From NCBI RefSeq assembly GCF_002008365.1, contig NZ_MRDL01000051.1, positions 806,001 through 870,000 of the forward strand: 64,000 nucleotides of DNA, given 5' to 3'. The notes under the pieces were generated by a model, which was given only the letters and a program-made list of their open reading frames with translations, ran no database searches and had not been told where the DNA came from. The position numbers were made by a program, and so were the translations under genes. This stretch comes from Rhizobium leguminosarum bv. viciae USDA 2370 (GTDB taxonomy: Bacteria > Pseudomonadota > Alphaproteobacteria > Rhizobiales > Rhizobiaceae). Within the stretch, counting starts at the first letter, position 1; each line of letters begins with the position of its first letter. Below, in pieces: positions 50,054 to 58,165 of this stretch.

Positions 50054-50347
50054 TCAGTCCGCCGCCTCTATGACCGCGATGCCGGCCTCCTGCGCAGCCC
50101 TGATGAAGGCCGCCCGCACGTGTTCCGGTGGGAGATCGCCGATAATCGCATCCAGGCACGACTTGACGGCCTCGAAATACTCTTCGCCGTCATCTACCGG
50201 CCAGTCGCGCAAGAGCGTGCGCGCGGCGTCCCACACAGAGTTAATAACGGCATAATGGCCGAGCCCCATTGAGGCCAAGCCAACCGGTCGAAAATGTGCC
50301 GTCTGTCTCACTTTGCTACAGCTTTTCCCAATTTCGGTGGCGCTCAT
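50054..50347 (-). CDS. DUF982 domain protein
   Basis: This 97-residue protein shows the DUF982 plan: a PVGLASMGLGHYAVINSVWD opening, the DWPVDDGEEYFEAVKSCLDA core and the closing AAFIRAAQEAGIAV. The family is frequent in rhizobia and has no known function. The real start may be a later in-frame codon, because the first 20 residues are not conserved in pattern. A related gene occurs at 52.8 kb. Confidence 0.8.
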   Translation of the reverse strand: MSATEIGKSCSKVRQTAHFRPVGLASMGLGHYAVINSVWDAARTLLRDWPVDDGEEYFEAVKSCLDAIIGDLPPEHVRAAFIRAAQEAGIAVIEAAD

Positions 50348-50749
50348 GGGTACGATGCAATTTGCGTGCCGTCGGCGGGCCGCGTCACCAGCCGAAGCAC
50401 GGCCCTACGAGACTTGATTTTCGGCGAGGCTCGCAGTGTAGACGTTCCTCTTCGTCGCCTCCAGATCCCCTGCAGCCGGTGCTTTTGAGAACATGGAGCT
50501 TGAAGTGGAGTCCTGCGATCAGTCATTAAGCGACTGATTATGGTAAATATCGGGCTTCCCATCCCACGCCTGCTGATTAAAACTCAGTCTTTCCTTTTAT
50601 ACTCTATAAGGATTACAGCAACTCATATGCATTGCTGGACGCAAGAACCTTCATAACCATTCATGGATTGTGCCAGAGGTGGACGGAGTTTCATCCGGGT
50701 CGTACAATGCGATCTATCCTGCACGCGGCGGATCTCGGAGGAGCGCGCG
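50348..50749. other. Intergenic region upstream of the cyclase gene
   Basis: These 402 bp are AT-rich between about 50520 and 50640. Short frames cross it, including a 5' extension of the cyclase frame to 50663, but none is convincing. A GGAGG ribosome site precedes the gene at 50750. I see no recognisable operator. Confidence 0.45.
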
Positions 50750-51577
50750 ATGCCTATCTTCATGGACCGGCACTTTCTTGAAGGAACGTCAGCGGCTGAC
50801 GTTGCTCAGGCACATCGCATGGATCTCGACATTCAGGACAAGTACGGCGTCAAGTTCCTGACCTATTGGTTCGATCAGCGGCGCGGGACCGCCTTCTGCC
50901 TCGTGGATGCGCCGGATGCGGAAACTGCGCAATGTGTGCATCGCGAAGCGCACGGCTTCGTCGCCGGCGAGATCGTCGAGGTCGCCCTGTCAGCGGTCGA
51001 GGCTTTTCTTGGCCGAATCCATGACCCTGAGCCGGCGCCCGGCCAATCCTCCGCTCAGGTGGATCCCGGCCACCGGGCAATCCTCTTTACCGATATCGTC
51101 GGATCGACAGCGATGACATCGCGCCTCGGCGACCGGATTGCGACCGAAATGGTCCGCGCCCATGACTCTATCGTGCGCCGATGCCTCAGCCAGAATTCAG
51201 GCCGGGAGGTTAAACACACCGGCGACGGCATCATGGCGGCCTTCGCCGCGACAACGGCAGCCGTCGAATGCGCCATGGCGATCCAGCGGGAATTCGAGCG
51301 TTACAACGGCGGAAACACCGAGCCAATCCATATCCGCATCGGACTGGATTGCGGCGAGCCGGTCGAGGACAGCAACGACCTGTTCGGCTCGACGGTGCAA
51401 CTTGCCGCACGACTATGCGCGGCAGCCTCCAGCGACCAGATCCTCGTCTCGGAGAATATTTTTCGGGAATACGGCGCCGCCGATCTCTTCGCTCACGCAA
51501 CGCGCCGACGGTTCAAGGGGTTTTCGAAGCCCATGCTGGTGTTCCGATGCGAGTGGGCGGATGCCGGCGTAAATTAA
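50750..51577 (+). CDS. DUF4242 domain fused to class III adenylate/guanylate cyclase
   Basis: This 275-residue protein has an N-terminal DUF4242-type ferredoxin-like domain (residues 1-90; PIFMDRHFLEGTSAADVAQA) and a C-terminal class III cyclase domain (from about 108). Metal-binding aspartates are visible as Asp115 (LFTDIVGST) and Asp159 (KHTGDG), with a substrate-recognition lysine at 155. Near the end GSTVQLAARLC corresponds to the transition-state region, where the usual asparagine is replaced by glutamine while the arginine remains. The product is probably cAMP. A GGAGG site sets the ATG. Confidence 0.9.
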   Translation: MPIFMDRHFLEGTSAADVAQAHRMDLDIQDKYGVKFLTYWFDQRRGTAFCLVDAPDAETAQCVHREAHGFVAGEIVEVALSAVEAFLGRIHDPEPAPGQSSAQVDPGHRAILFTDIVGSTAMTSRLGDRIATEMVRAHDSIVRRCLSQNSGREVKHTGDGIMAAFAATTAAVECAMAIQREFERYNGGNTEPIHIRIGLDCGEPVEDSNDLFGSTVQLAARLCAAASSDQILVSENIFREYGAADLFAHATRRRFKGFSKPMLVFRCEWADAGVN

Positions 51578-51668
51578 GATCGGCTGAGATCCGACACCCG
51601 CGTGGCGAGTTGGCTCCAGGCAGGGCTTGCTGCGGCGTTTTTGTGGCCAAGAAATAGGCGATCATCAA

Positions 51669-51713
51669 AGCATGGCGCGCAAACTGTGCCGCGGTTTTGC
51701 GACAACGACCTGC
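51669..51713 (-). repeat. Half copy of the rhizobial intergenic palindromic repeat
   Basis: AGCATGGCGCGCAAACTGTG and GCGGTTTTGCGACAACGACC match, with several changes, the palindrome half of the element at 12104-12204. Only one of the two hairpins of the full element is present. Confidence 0.6.
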
Positions 51714-51879
51714 GGCCTTGCGGAATTGGCCACCGCGCTCACGACCTTTGATCGGAAGCGGCATTGGCGATTTGCACCCGGCAATCAAAATAGTTCAAGA
51801 CCGATGTCGGCTTCCAGCAGGCTCATGCGTCGTCACGATAGGAAGCCAAAGAAATTCGCCCAAGCAAGGAAACGATGCC

Positions 51880-52542
51880 ATGACAATCACGATCACAGCA
51901 TTTGAACGATCGCCCGATGGCGGCAAGGGACTGGCGCGCGATACGCGCGTTCGCTGGGCGCTCGAAGAAGTGGGGCAGCCTTATGAGGTTCGCCTCCTTT
52001 CCTTCGCGGAGATGAAGACGCCTGACCATCTGGCCATCCATCCCTTCGGCCAGATCCCCACCTATGAGGAAGGTTCTCTCTCGCTGTTCGAGACCGGCTC
52101 GATCGTCTTTCATCTTGCTGAGCAGCATGCGGGCCTGCTGCCCAGGGATCGCGATGCCAGAGCGCGCGCGATCACCTGGATGTTTGCCGCACTTAACACC
52201 GTCGAGCCGCCGATCCTCGAATTGACGACGGCAAGAATATTCGAAGCAGACAAGCCTTGGAGCGAGGAGCGCTTGCCGTTGGTCAAGGACCGTGTCCGCG
52301 CTCGGCTGGACAGGCTCTCGGCTTACTTAGGCGGCGCCGACTGGCTCGACGATGCGTTCAGCGCGGGTGATCTGTTGATGGTTTCAGTGCTGCTGCGACT
52401 AAGAATGTCAGGCATTTTGGACGAATATCAAAACCTGGCTGCCTATGTCGCGCGCGGGGAATCTCGGCCCGCTTATGCCAGGGCTTTCGCCGCGCAATTT
52501 GCGATCAACGCCCCATCGTCCAGCTCAATCATGAGCTCATAA
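51880..52542 (+). CDS. Glutathione S-transferase family protein
   Basis: This 220-residue protein has an N-terminal thioredoxin-like domain with the GST motif NPFGQIP-like (HPFGQIPTYEEG) and the ETGSIVFHLAE segment that binds the gamma-glutamyl part of glutathione. The C-terminal half is helical. The start at 51880 follows CAAGGAAACG. Its N-terminal region AFERSPDGGKGLARDTRVRW is typical of a bacterial GST subgroup. Substrate unknown. Confidence 0.9.
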   Translation: MTITITAFERSPDGGKGLARDTRVRWALEEVGQPYEVRLLSFAEMKTPDHLAIHPFGQIPTYEEGSLSLFETGSIVFHLAEQHAGLLPRDRDARARAITWMFAALNTVEPPILELTTARIFEADKPWSEERLPLVKDRVRARLDRLSAYLGGADWLDDAFSAGDLLMVSVLLRLRMSGILDEYQNLAAYVARGESRPAYARAFAAQFAINAPSSSSIMSS

Positions 52543-52720
52543 AGCCGAGCCGAAAGCGGGTTCAAAAACAGGATGCCGCCGAGCAGTTGACCAATGCTCG
52601 GCGGCATCCCGCTCACCCCCGCTTAACTTCGCCGTGATCAAACGGCCGCGAGGCCACCCCCACGCTATGGTCCAACTCACCTCAATCCGGCTATGGCTGC
52701 GCGCTTATGCGTCGACGACC

Positions 52721-52827
52721 TAAAGCACGTCGCGATCTTTCAGATTCGCTCCTCGCGCTTTAGCTCTTTGTTTTTGCGCATGTCGTTATCGCAAAACCGC
52801 TGCACACTCTTGCGCGACATGCTCTAA
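52721..52827 (+). repeat. Rhizobial intergenic palindromic repeat, full copy
   Basis: Two hairpins occur: TAAAGCACGTCGCGATC pairing with CTCCTCGCGCTTTA, then GCATGTCGTTATCGCAAAAC pairing with TTGCGCGACATGC. It is the most complete of the copies in this window and lies between the GST gene and the DUF982-like gene, whose stop codon falls in its last bases. Confidence 0.78.
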
Positions 52828-53114
52828 GCATTGCCCATATGTTCGTTCATCAGCCGCTCGAATTTGGGGCCGCCCTCGACCTTCGCCAACACGCCCGACA
52901 TTTTCAGGAAACGCCGGAAATTCTCGCGTGCAGCGCTCAGCGGGAAACGCCCGTTGGCCGTATCTCTGCACGCCTTCAACAGCGTGTCATATGCCAAACC
53001 CCGTTTGTCCTCCGGCCACCCGTCCAGAACATCGAAGATTTCATCGAGGCACGTGACCTCATCGATGAAATGTTGGCGATGAAGCAGAATCGGATCAAAC
53101 CGAGTTGACGACAT
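52824..53114 (-). CDS. DUF982-like protein
   Basis: This 96-residue protein reads like the DUF982 family (CLDEIFDVLDGWPEDKRGLA in the first half, ARENFRRFLKMSGVLA near the end), although the N-terminal part is more divergent than in the gene at 50.1 kb. Its TAG stop lies within the flank of the intergenic repeat at 52721-52827, so the last residues may have been changed by repeat insertion. No function is known. Confidence 0.72.
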   Translation of the reverse strand: MSSTRFDPILLHRQHFIDEVTCLDEIFDVLDGWPEDKRGLAYDTLLKACRDTANGRFPLSAARENFRRFLKMSGVLAKVEGGPKFERLMNEHMGNA

Positions 53115-53430
53115 AGTATCCTCCCATTTATATTACTTTTTTATGCTGTAATTTTACTGAAAAACCGTGACTTATTCAAGTCAAAATCGTGTCCATTTGG
53201 CTATTGACGCCATGCAACTACTTCCATAACGACAGAATAACCCTATCAGATTAGACTTAAGCGTATTTGATCATCGGCCGAGGGTCGACGCATCACAAAT
53301 ATAGATTGATTGATCAATCGCGCGAATGTTGCGGGTCAAGCGAGCGTGATCAAATGCACCGGAAGTTTCGTATAGTCTCGTGTTGGCATGGTATATTGCG
53401 ACCATGACAACCTTGCGAGGAGACGTTCAG
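53115..53430. other. AT-rich intergenic region with a 12-bp palindrome
   Basis: No gene is visible in these 316 bp. GATTGATCAATC at 53308-53319 is a perfect palindrome, and the tract around 53115-53270 is clearly more AT-rich than the genome around it. The region should hold the promoters of both flanking divergent small genes. Confidence 0.4.
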
Positions 53431-53610
53431 ATGAACCGATTTTTTACATTGGTAGCGGGCGTGCTGATCGGTGTGTCCGCGATCACGTCTTCCTGCACAT
53501 CGCCGGCAAGGCAGGATCACCAGGATTTTCAATATCAGCGGGATAGCTCAACAAACCCGGCATGCGCGGATGGGTTCAGACCCAGCAATGCCCGCTCGTG
53601 CAGTTATTGA
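53431..53610 (+). CDS. Small putative lipoprotein
   Basis: This 59-residue protein has a hydrophobic signal (FFTLVAGVLIGVSAITSSC) ending in a plausible lipobox cysteine, followed by a Gln/Asp/Ser-rich tail and two more cysteines (NPACADGFRPSNARSC). The ATG at 53431 follows a purine-rich GAGGAGAC site; an in-frame start at 53380 would displace the signal. No family is recognised. Confidence 0.65.
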   Translation: MNRFFTLVAGVLIGVSAITSSCTSPARQDHQDFQYQRDSSTNPACADGFRPSNARSCSY

Positions 53611-53672
53611 AGGCATAGAGCCGGAATTGGTTTTGCGCCGGAGGTGGCAGGCGACAGCAATGGGACCGGTCG

Positions 53673-53698
53673 GGAACTCCTAACCCTGCTTCACCGTT
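53673..53698 (+). promoter_or_regulatory. EcfG promoter (general stress response)
   Basis: GGAAC at 53673-53677, seventeen bases, and CGTT at 53695-53698 match the EcfG consensus exactly. The 24-codon gene at 53749 starts about 50 bp downstream. Confidence 0.65.
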
Positions 53699-53748
53699 AT
53701 GTGATCGGGCCACAGTTGGCCCGATGCTAAACAGGAGAACGGTTCCCC

Positions 53749-53823
53749 ATGAACAATTTGATCTGGCTTGTCGGCGCTGTCGTTATCGTGCTCGCGATTT
53801 TGAGTTTCTTCGGCTTCCGCTGA
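53749..53823 (+). CDS. 24-residue membrane microprotein under an EcfG promoter
   Basis: The product begins MNNLIWLVGAVVIVLAILSF and ends with four more residues before a TGA. It is almost entirely one hydrophobic helix. A CAGGAGAAC ribosome site precedes the ATG and a canonical EcfG promoter lies at the right distance. Very small single-helix proteins of this kind occur in rhizobia, from general recollection. A role in membrane stress is inference. Confidence 0.7.
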   Translation: MNNLIWLVGAVVIVLAILSFFGFR

Positions 53824-54183
53824 TTGTAGAAGCATGCTGATGGAAATGTCGTGGCCCAACCACGTCTTCCCTTCCCGGCGATCGGATGGACGATGAATCC
53901 TCCGCGCCGGTGGATCTATAAGGATTAAGAGCGCCTTGTCCTTCTTGGCCGCTTAGCCGGGCTGCGGCCGATATCTGCACGTCGAGCGACGTCCCGCCGA
54001 GTGTAGCTGTATTGTCTCTAGCCCACTTCCTGAAAGCGTCAGGGTCTAATCGAGACTACCGCCGTTTCTTCGAAAATCCGCCGATTGACGTGTGATCAGC
54101 GCGAAAAGTGGATGATCACCCCCTCGGTCTTCCTTTACAATCAGTCGTTTCGGCCTCTCAAGGCAGATCGTAAGGGAAGATCG
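53824..54183. other. Intergenic region without recognised gene
   Basis: Frames crossing these 360 bp on both strands have no ribosome site or typical composition. The next gene's frame is open back to 54085, but the better start is at 54184. I see no terminator or operator in it. Confidence 0.4.
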
Positions 54184-54921
54184 ATGGCTTGCCTTGTTGG
54201 CGCAGATGAAGCGACGCAATCGGAGAAGCCGGCTGTAAAAGCGGATCGGCCGGATGGCCTGGCGCGGGATGTTTCGGCCATCAAGGTCGGCGACTGTCTG
54301 CTGGGTTACAAGGCCGTCCAGCGCCGCATGCGGGCCAGCCGTTGGAACCATTTCCGCGGCCGGATGCGCGAGATCGAGAAATTGATCCGGCATCGTCATG
54401 GAGACATCGTGCCCGAGGCCGACGACGCATTGATCTATGTCGAGGTGATCGCCAGCCTCGCCCTGGTCGAATTCAAGGAAGAGTTCGTCGATGTGGTTCT
54501 AAACTGGGCGACGCGATGGCTGCCATGGGCTGGGAAAGCCGAGATAGAGGACGTCATCTACGAGCGGACAAAGCTGCGCTTTTCTCCCTTGTCCGCCGAC
54601 GCGCTCGGCCACGCTCTGCACTTAAGCTACGCGGAACGGAGCGCCCTCAATATTCGCACCATCGGTGCCTTCGACGTGCCGAAGCGGAAAAGAGCAAAAC
54701 TGCAAAAGGAAAAGCGGCGCCAGCGCGACCGAGCGCGAAAAGAGGAGCAACGCCGTGCCGCCGGCGTGCTTTCCAGAGCCGACTATCTCGCCAATTCTTT
54801 CAGCCAAGCGCGCCCCTGGGAGGCTTTCGGCATCAGCCGCCGGACCTGGGAACGCCGTGGCAAGCCGATGCCGGATCCCGAGACGATATCGGACTGTGGT
54901 TCGATCTCGCTCGCCGCTTAG
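54184..54921 (+). CDS. Hypothetical protein with basic coiled coil and HTH-like C-terminus
   Basis: This 245-residue protein has a helical middle part (LIYVEVIASLALVEFKEEFV), a very basic coiled-coil segment near residues 167-194 (KRAKLQKEKRRQRDRARKEE), and a C-terminal ARPWEAFGISRRTWERRGK that resembles a helix-turn-helix ending found in proteins of rhizobial plasmids and islands. The frame is open upstream to 54085. It suggests a DNA-binding accessory protein, but I cannot name a family or target. Confidence 0.72.
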   Translation: MACLVGADEATQSEKPAVKADRPDGLARDVSAIKVGDCLLGYKAVQRRMRASRWNHFRGRMREIEKLIRHRHGDIVPEADDALIYVEVIASLALVEFKEEFVDVVLNWATRWLPWAGKAEIEDVIYERTKLRFSPLSADALGHALHLSYAERSALNIRTIGAFDVPKRKRAKLQKEKRRQRDRARKEEQRRAAGVLSRADYLANSFSQARPWEAFGISRRTWERRGKPMPDPETISDCGSISLAA

Positions 54922-54939
54922 GTCAGAACTTTTCGGCTT

Positions 54940-56433
54940 TTAGCCGGATGGTCCGAACCAGCTATTCACAGCCTCCTGTAGACCATCCTCAGTCCCGTCG
55001 CCCACCCAGGCCACATATCCATCGGGCCGGATCAACAGTGCGGCTGGCGCGGAGACCACACCCAGCGCAGGCAGCTCCCATGCACCGGCATATCCGGCGT
55101 CGACCAACCTGATGCGGTCCGACCACCGCGGGAGGCCGATGCTGCCGGGCGTGCCGAGGTTCAAGAACACCGGTCGCGCATCTTGCAGCAGCGTAAAGAC
55201 ACGCACGGGACTATCTGATGTGAGCAGGTCGAGGTCAGGCATGCGGCGGCCGAGCAGCGGATGCCCGTCGCCGAGATCGTAATGGATACCAAGTCCGGAC
55301 ATCTCGGCCGCGATGCGTTTGCGCGGCTCCTCCATGCCAAGCAGCTCCGTTACGATGTCACGCAAGACTTCGGTGCGATCGTCGGCGCGCTGCAATGCGA
55401 CCTGCGCCATCGTCGTGCGCAATACGCGGGCCGCAACCGGATGCCGCTCGGCGTGATAAGTGTCGAGCAAGGTTTCAGGCGACGTGCCTTTCACCACCTG
55501 GGCCAATTTCCAACCGATATTGACGGCATCCTGCACGCCCGTGTTGAGGCCCTGCCCGCCGACCGGAGAATGTACATGGGCGGCATCGCCAGCGAGGAGT
55601 ACCCGGCCCTTGCGGTAGGCCGTTGCCTGCCTGGACATGTCGGTGAACCTGCAAATCCAGTTGACGCGATGGAGTCCGTAATCGGTTCCGAATGCGGCGA
55701 TGAGCGCGTCTTTGAGATCGCCGAGCGTCGGCTCGGTTGTCGCGCCGGCATTCTTCTCCGGCACCATCACGCCGATCGGCCCCTCTTTGGCGAAGACGAT
55801 CTTGCCGTCGTGGATTTCGTACTCCTCCCTGCCGAAGGCATAGATGCCAAGGGCGGTGCGATGGATGCCCAATGGCGGCTCCTCTTCCATCTCCACCTCG
55901 GCGAGAACGTTGCTGGTCGTCGGATCCCATCCTTCAAACGCAATGCCGGCAGCCTTGCGAACCAGACTGCGGCCTCCATCGCAGCCGACGAGATAGCCTG
56001 CCCTGAGCGACGCCCCATCGGAGTTTTCAATGGTGACGCCGGTATCGTCCTGCGCGAAACCCGTTACCTCAAGGCTGCGATAGATCGGCACCGCCAGTTC
56101 CCCGACCCAGCCGGCCAGAATGCGCTCGATATGCTTCTGCCGCAGCGCCAGCCCATAATTGTGCCGGGTCGGAAAATCGCTGATATCCAGACGCGTGACC
56201 GCGAAACCCGTGACCTGGGCTATCTGCCCTTCCGCGAGGAACCGGTCGACGATGCCCCGCTGATCGAGAACCTCGAGCGTGCGTGCGCTCAGACCGCCGG
56301 CCCGCGTACCGGCAAGCTTCTGGTCAGGGCGGCGTTCGACGATGGCGACGTCGACGCCTGCCAGGGCCAGTTCGCCTGCCAGCATCAGTCCCGTCGGCCC
56401 TGCCCCGGCAACCACGACTGCATGTTCCCTCAT
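54940..56433 (-). CDS. FAD-dependent monooxygenase (PheA/rifampicin monooxygenase class)
   Basis: This 497-residue flavoenzyme has GAGPTGLMLAGELALAGVDV near the N-terminus, the DG motif VGCDGGRSLVRKAAGIAF and the FAD motif LLAGDAAHVHSPVGGQGLNT. The C-terminal part is a thioredoxin-like domain. It is similar in plan to the monooxygenase at 47.7 kb. The ATG at 56433 was chosen because the upstream residues (to 56463) are not typical. No regulator gene stands beside it. Substrates of the class include phenols and antibiotics. Confidence 0.92.
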   Translation of the reverse strand: MREHAVVVAGAGPTGLMLAGELALAGVDVAIVERRPDQKLAGTRAGGLSARTLEVLDQRGIVDRFLAEGQIAQVTGFAVTRLDISDFPTRHNYGLALRQKHIERILAGWVGELAVPIYRSLEVTGFAQDDTGVTIENSDGASLRAGYLVGCDGGRSLVRKAAGIAFEGWDPTTSNVLAEVEMEEEPPLGIHRTALGIYAFGREEYEIHDGKIVFAKEGPIGVMVPEKNAGATTEPTLGDLKDALIAAFGTDYGLHRVNWICRFTDMSRQATAYRKGRVLLAGDAAHVHSPVGGQGLNTGVQDAVNIGWKLAQVVKGTSPETLLDTYHAERHPVAARVLRTTMAQVALQRADDRTEVLRDIVTELLGMEEPRKRIAAEMSGLGIHYDLGDGHPLLGRRMPDLDLLTSDSPVRVFTLLQDARPVFLNLGTPGSIGLPRWSDRIRLVDAGYAGAWELPALGVVSAPAALLIRPDGYVAWVGDGTEDGLQEAVNSWFGPSG

Positions 56434-56772
56434 CCGCAAACTCCCATGTTCCGGCTGTTCCAATGCGATCTCTCAGGGTCCAGACAGACCTGGCCCCTGT
56501 GCATCTCTCCGATCCAATCAATCCTGCCCAGGTGCCGATTTTCTCTGTCGCAGGTTGTTCTCCCTATAAATATAAGCTCCATACTGGTTGGAAGGACTTG
56601 CGACAGGATTTCAGGCTTGCTCTCCAAAGCCCTATTCGCTGCCACTTGCGGATCTCTTGCTGTGGAGCTCAGGCTTTTCAATACGACCTGACCGGGTGGG
56701 CGCCGGATGGTGGCAGGCGCCGTCCGGGGTCGATTCTCTCGAAGGGATCAATCAATTGCTTGGCGACCTATC
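56434..56772. other. Intergenic region upstream of the flavin monooxygenase
   Basis: These 339 bp contain no convincing gene. A GGGTCCAGACAGACCTGGCCC tract near 56476 has weak symmetry and might be part of an operator for the monooxygenase. The short AT-rich piece TATAAATATAAG near 56566 could be a promoter element. Confidence 0.35.
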
Positions 56773-56943
56773 TCACTGCGGAGCTGGAGCTTTTTGCGGA
56801 ATCGTCTCAGCCGCTGGTCGCTCAGACGGATCGGCGGGACGGCCATAGATTGTGTAGGCGGCCCCCGCTAGCACCCCCAAGACGAGAAGAGCGAGGACGT
56901 ACAGCATCATTCCGCGGATAGCCGTCTTAGGTGTCTTGTCCAT
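56773..56943 (-). CDS. Small single-helix membrane protein
   Basis: This 56-residue protein has a short basic N-terminus (MDKTPKTAIRG), one transmembrane helix (MMLYVLALLVLGVLAGAAYT) and a proline-rich tail ending APAPQ. A GGAG ribosome site six bases upstream favours the ATG at 56943 over the TTG at 56955. It is divergent from another small membrane-protein gene. No family is recognised. Confidence 0.68.
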   Translation of the reverse strand: MDKTPKTAIRGMMLYVLALLVLGVLAGAAYTIYGRPADPSERPAAETIPQKAPAPQ

Positions 56944-57030
56944 CAGGATCTCCAAGATTGCTCAGCGGTCAATTCAATGCGAGCGCTTTTGGTTCCGACT
57001 CGGAGGTTGTTCAAGGGAGCAGCCATTCAC

Positions 57031-57055
57031 GGAACGATCCGGTCCCGATCTGGTT
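57031..57055 (+). promoter_or_regulatory. EcfG-like promoter candidate
   Basis: GGAAC, sixteen bases, then GGTT. It has one mismatch in the -10 motif, as in the element at 13112. It lies about 33 bp upstream of the small membrane-protein gene at 57088. Confidence 0.4.
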
Positions 57056-57087
57056 TACCCCACACCCCGGTTGCTATGGAGGTCACC

Positions 57088-57315
57088 ATGTGGGCAATCC
57101 TGACCGGAGCCGCTCTCATCATCGGCGGACTTCTTTTTCTCTTTACCTCGGCGCTTGGTCGAAGACCGAGTGATCCGCATCAAATGCCGCAAGGCGGCAC
57201 CACGCTGGAGCCACGGCGCCAAGGCCTCAGGTTCCTCGGAATAACTAAAAACTGGCCGGCGCTGGCCCTTATCGCGATCGGTGCACTTCTCTTGGCTTTT
57301 GGTGGATACTCCTGA
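57088..57315 (+). CDS. Small two-helix membrane protein
   Basis: This 75-residue protein has two hydrophobic helices (MWAILTGAALIIGGLLFLFT and WPALALIAIGALLLAFGGYS) joined by a polar loop. A GGAGG site five bases before the ATG at 57088 fixes the start, although an in-frame ATG occurs at 57076. It shares a bidirectional terminator with the CsbD gene. No family is recognised, and stress association is inferred from the promoter. Confidence 0.74.
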   Translation: MWAILTGAALIIGGLLFLFTSALGRRPSDPHQMPQGGTTLEPRRQGLRFLGITKNWPALALIAIGALLLAFGGYS

Positions 57316-57351
57316 CATCCGACAGGTCTTGGCCGCCTCAGCTCCTTCGGC

Positions 57352-57377
57352 AAAAACCCGGCTTTCACCGGGTTTTT
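57352..57377. terminator. Bidirectional Rho-independent terminator
   Basis: AAAAACCCGG and CCGGGTTTTT form a perfect 10-bp stem with the loop CTTTCA, giving T-runs on both strands. It separates the convergent 75-residue membrane-protein gene and the CsbD gene. Confidence 0.88.
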
Positions 57378-57386
57378 GTTCAGGCA

Positions 57387-57590
57387 CTACCAAGTCTGGC
57401 GACCGGTCCAGTCATCGATGTCGCGTCTGATACGGTCCTTTTCGATGCCATAACGCTCCTGGATCTTGCCTTCCAGCTGGTCGCGCTTGCCGGCGATCTG
57501 GTCAAGATCATCGTCGGTGAGTTTGCCCCACTGCTCCTTGATCTTGCCCTTCGCCTGCTTCCAGTTTCCTTCGATCCGATTCCAATCCAT
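57387..57590 (-). CDS. CsbD-family stress protein
   Basis: This 67-residue protein matches the CsbD family: MDWNRIEGNWKQAKGKIKEQ at the start and LDQIAGKRDQLEGKIQERYG in the middle. CsbD proteins are small hydrophilic stress-response proteins of unknown mechanism. A canonical EcfG promoter stands 33 bp upstream of the ATG, which agrees with sigma-factor control in rhizobia. The gene ends at a strong bidirectional terminator. Confidence 0.92.
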   Translation of the reverse strand: MDWNRIEGNWKQAKGKIKEQWGKLTDDDLDQIAGKRDQLEGKIQERYGIEKDRIRRDIDDWTGRQTW

Positions 57591-57622
57591 GGTCGATTTC
57601 TCCTCTGTGTTGATGAGAAGAA

Positions 57623-57648
57623 AACGGACCGCAGTGGAAGTTGGTTCC
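57623..57648 (-). promoter_or_regulatory. EcfG promoter of the csbD-like gene
   Basis: On the minus strand, GGAAC (57648-57644), seventeen bases, and CGTT (57626-57623) match the EcfG consensus without mismatch. Transcription would start near 57615, about 25 bp before the ATG. Confidence 0.7.
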
Positions 57649-57845
57649 TGTGTCTCAGCGGATTTCCGCGAAGCTCAATTCCTGCGGCAAAGACGCCAAG
57701 CGCTGCCCATGCCAAATATCCACACCCGAATGAAGAAAAGCATAAATAATTCGTGAAGAACGAATAGATGTATAAAATATTTATTTATGTATGAAGCAAA
57801 TATTCCCCTGTTCTTGTGTTATACTGTTCCACGGGGAGAAGAACA

Positions 57846-58040
57846 ATGGCACTCGATGTATTCGTGAACCTCTACAATTTAGGGGGCCTGGACGCACTTA
57901 ACGTTTCTCTGCGAAGCCTGTCCGATGACGAAAGGCTTGGCACTTTACTCTCGCTTGAAAAGATAGGGTACGAAGTGATCTGGAATGCCCAGAGAAAGCC
58001 GGCTTCTGCCTATGTGTGGAGCGGGCCGAACGAGAATTAG
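57846..58040 (+). CDS. Small hypothetical protein
   Basis: This 64-residue protein (MALDVFVNLYNLGGLDALNV at its start) is soluble and slightly acidic. The GGGGAGAAGAAC site precedes the ATG, and a TATACT element lies about 25 bp upstream. It shows no hydrophobic segment or known motif. I do not recognise a family. Confidence 0.62.
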   Translation: MALDVFVNLYNLGGLDALNVSLRSLSDDERLGTLLSLEKIGYEVIWNAQRKPASAYVWSGPNEN

Positions 58041-58165
58041 TTGCCAGGCGGGACAAAGACCTGTCCCGACCATGGGGGTGAGACCTCACGACCTTGTGTC
58101 TCCCTTCATGCGCTTAAAAAGCAGATGTTCCATCCTCCTATCGATCCGAGGAAGCGAGGGCGATC

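Noticed and set aside
53054..53320. Possible EcfG promoter before the DUF982-like and lipoprotein genes
   Set aside because: No GGAAC with CGTT at 16-17 bp was found in either orientation; only a palindrome and AT-rich DNA are visible.
56944..57000. Possible EcfG promoter of the small membrane protein at 56943
   Set aside because: A GGAAC is present on the minus strand, but no CGTT or GGTT follows at the correct spacing.
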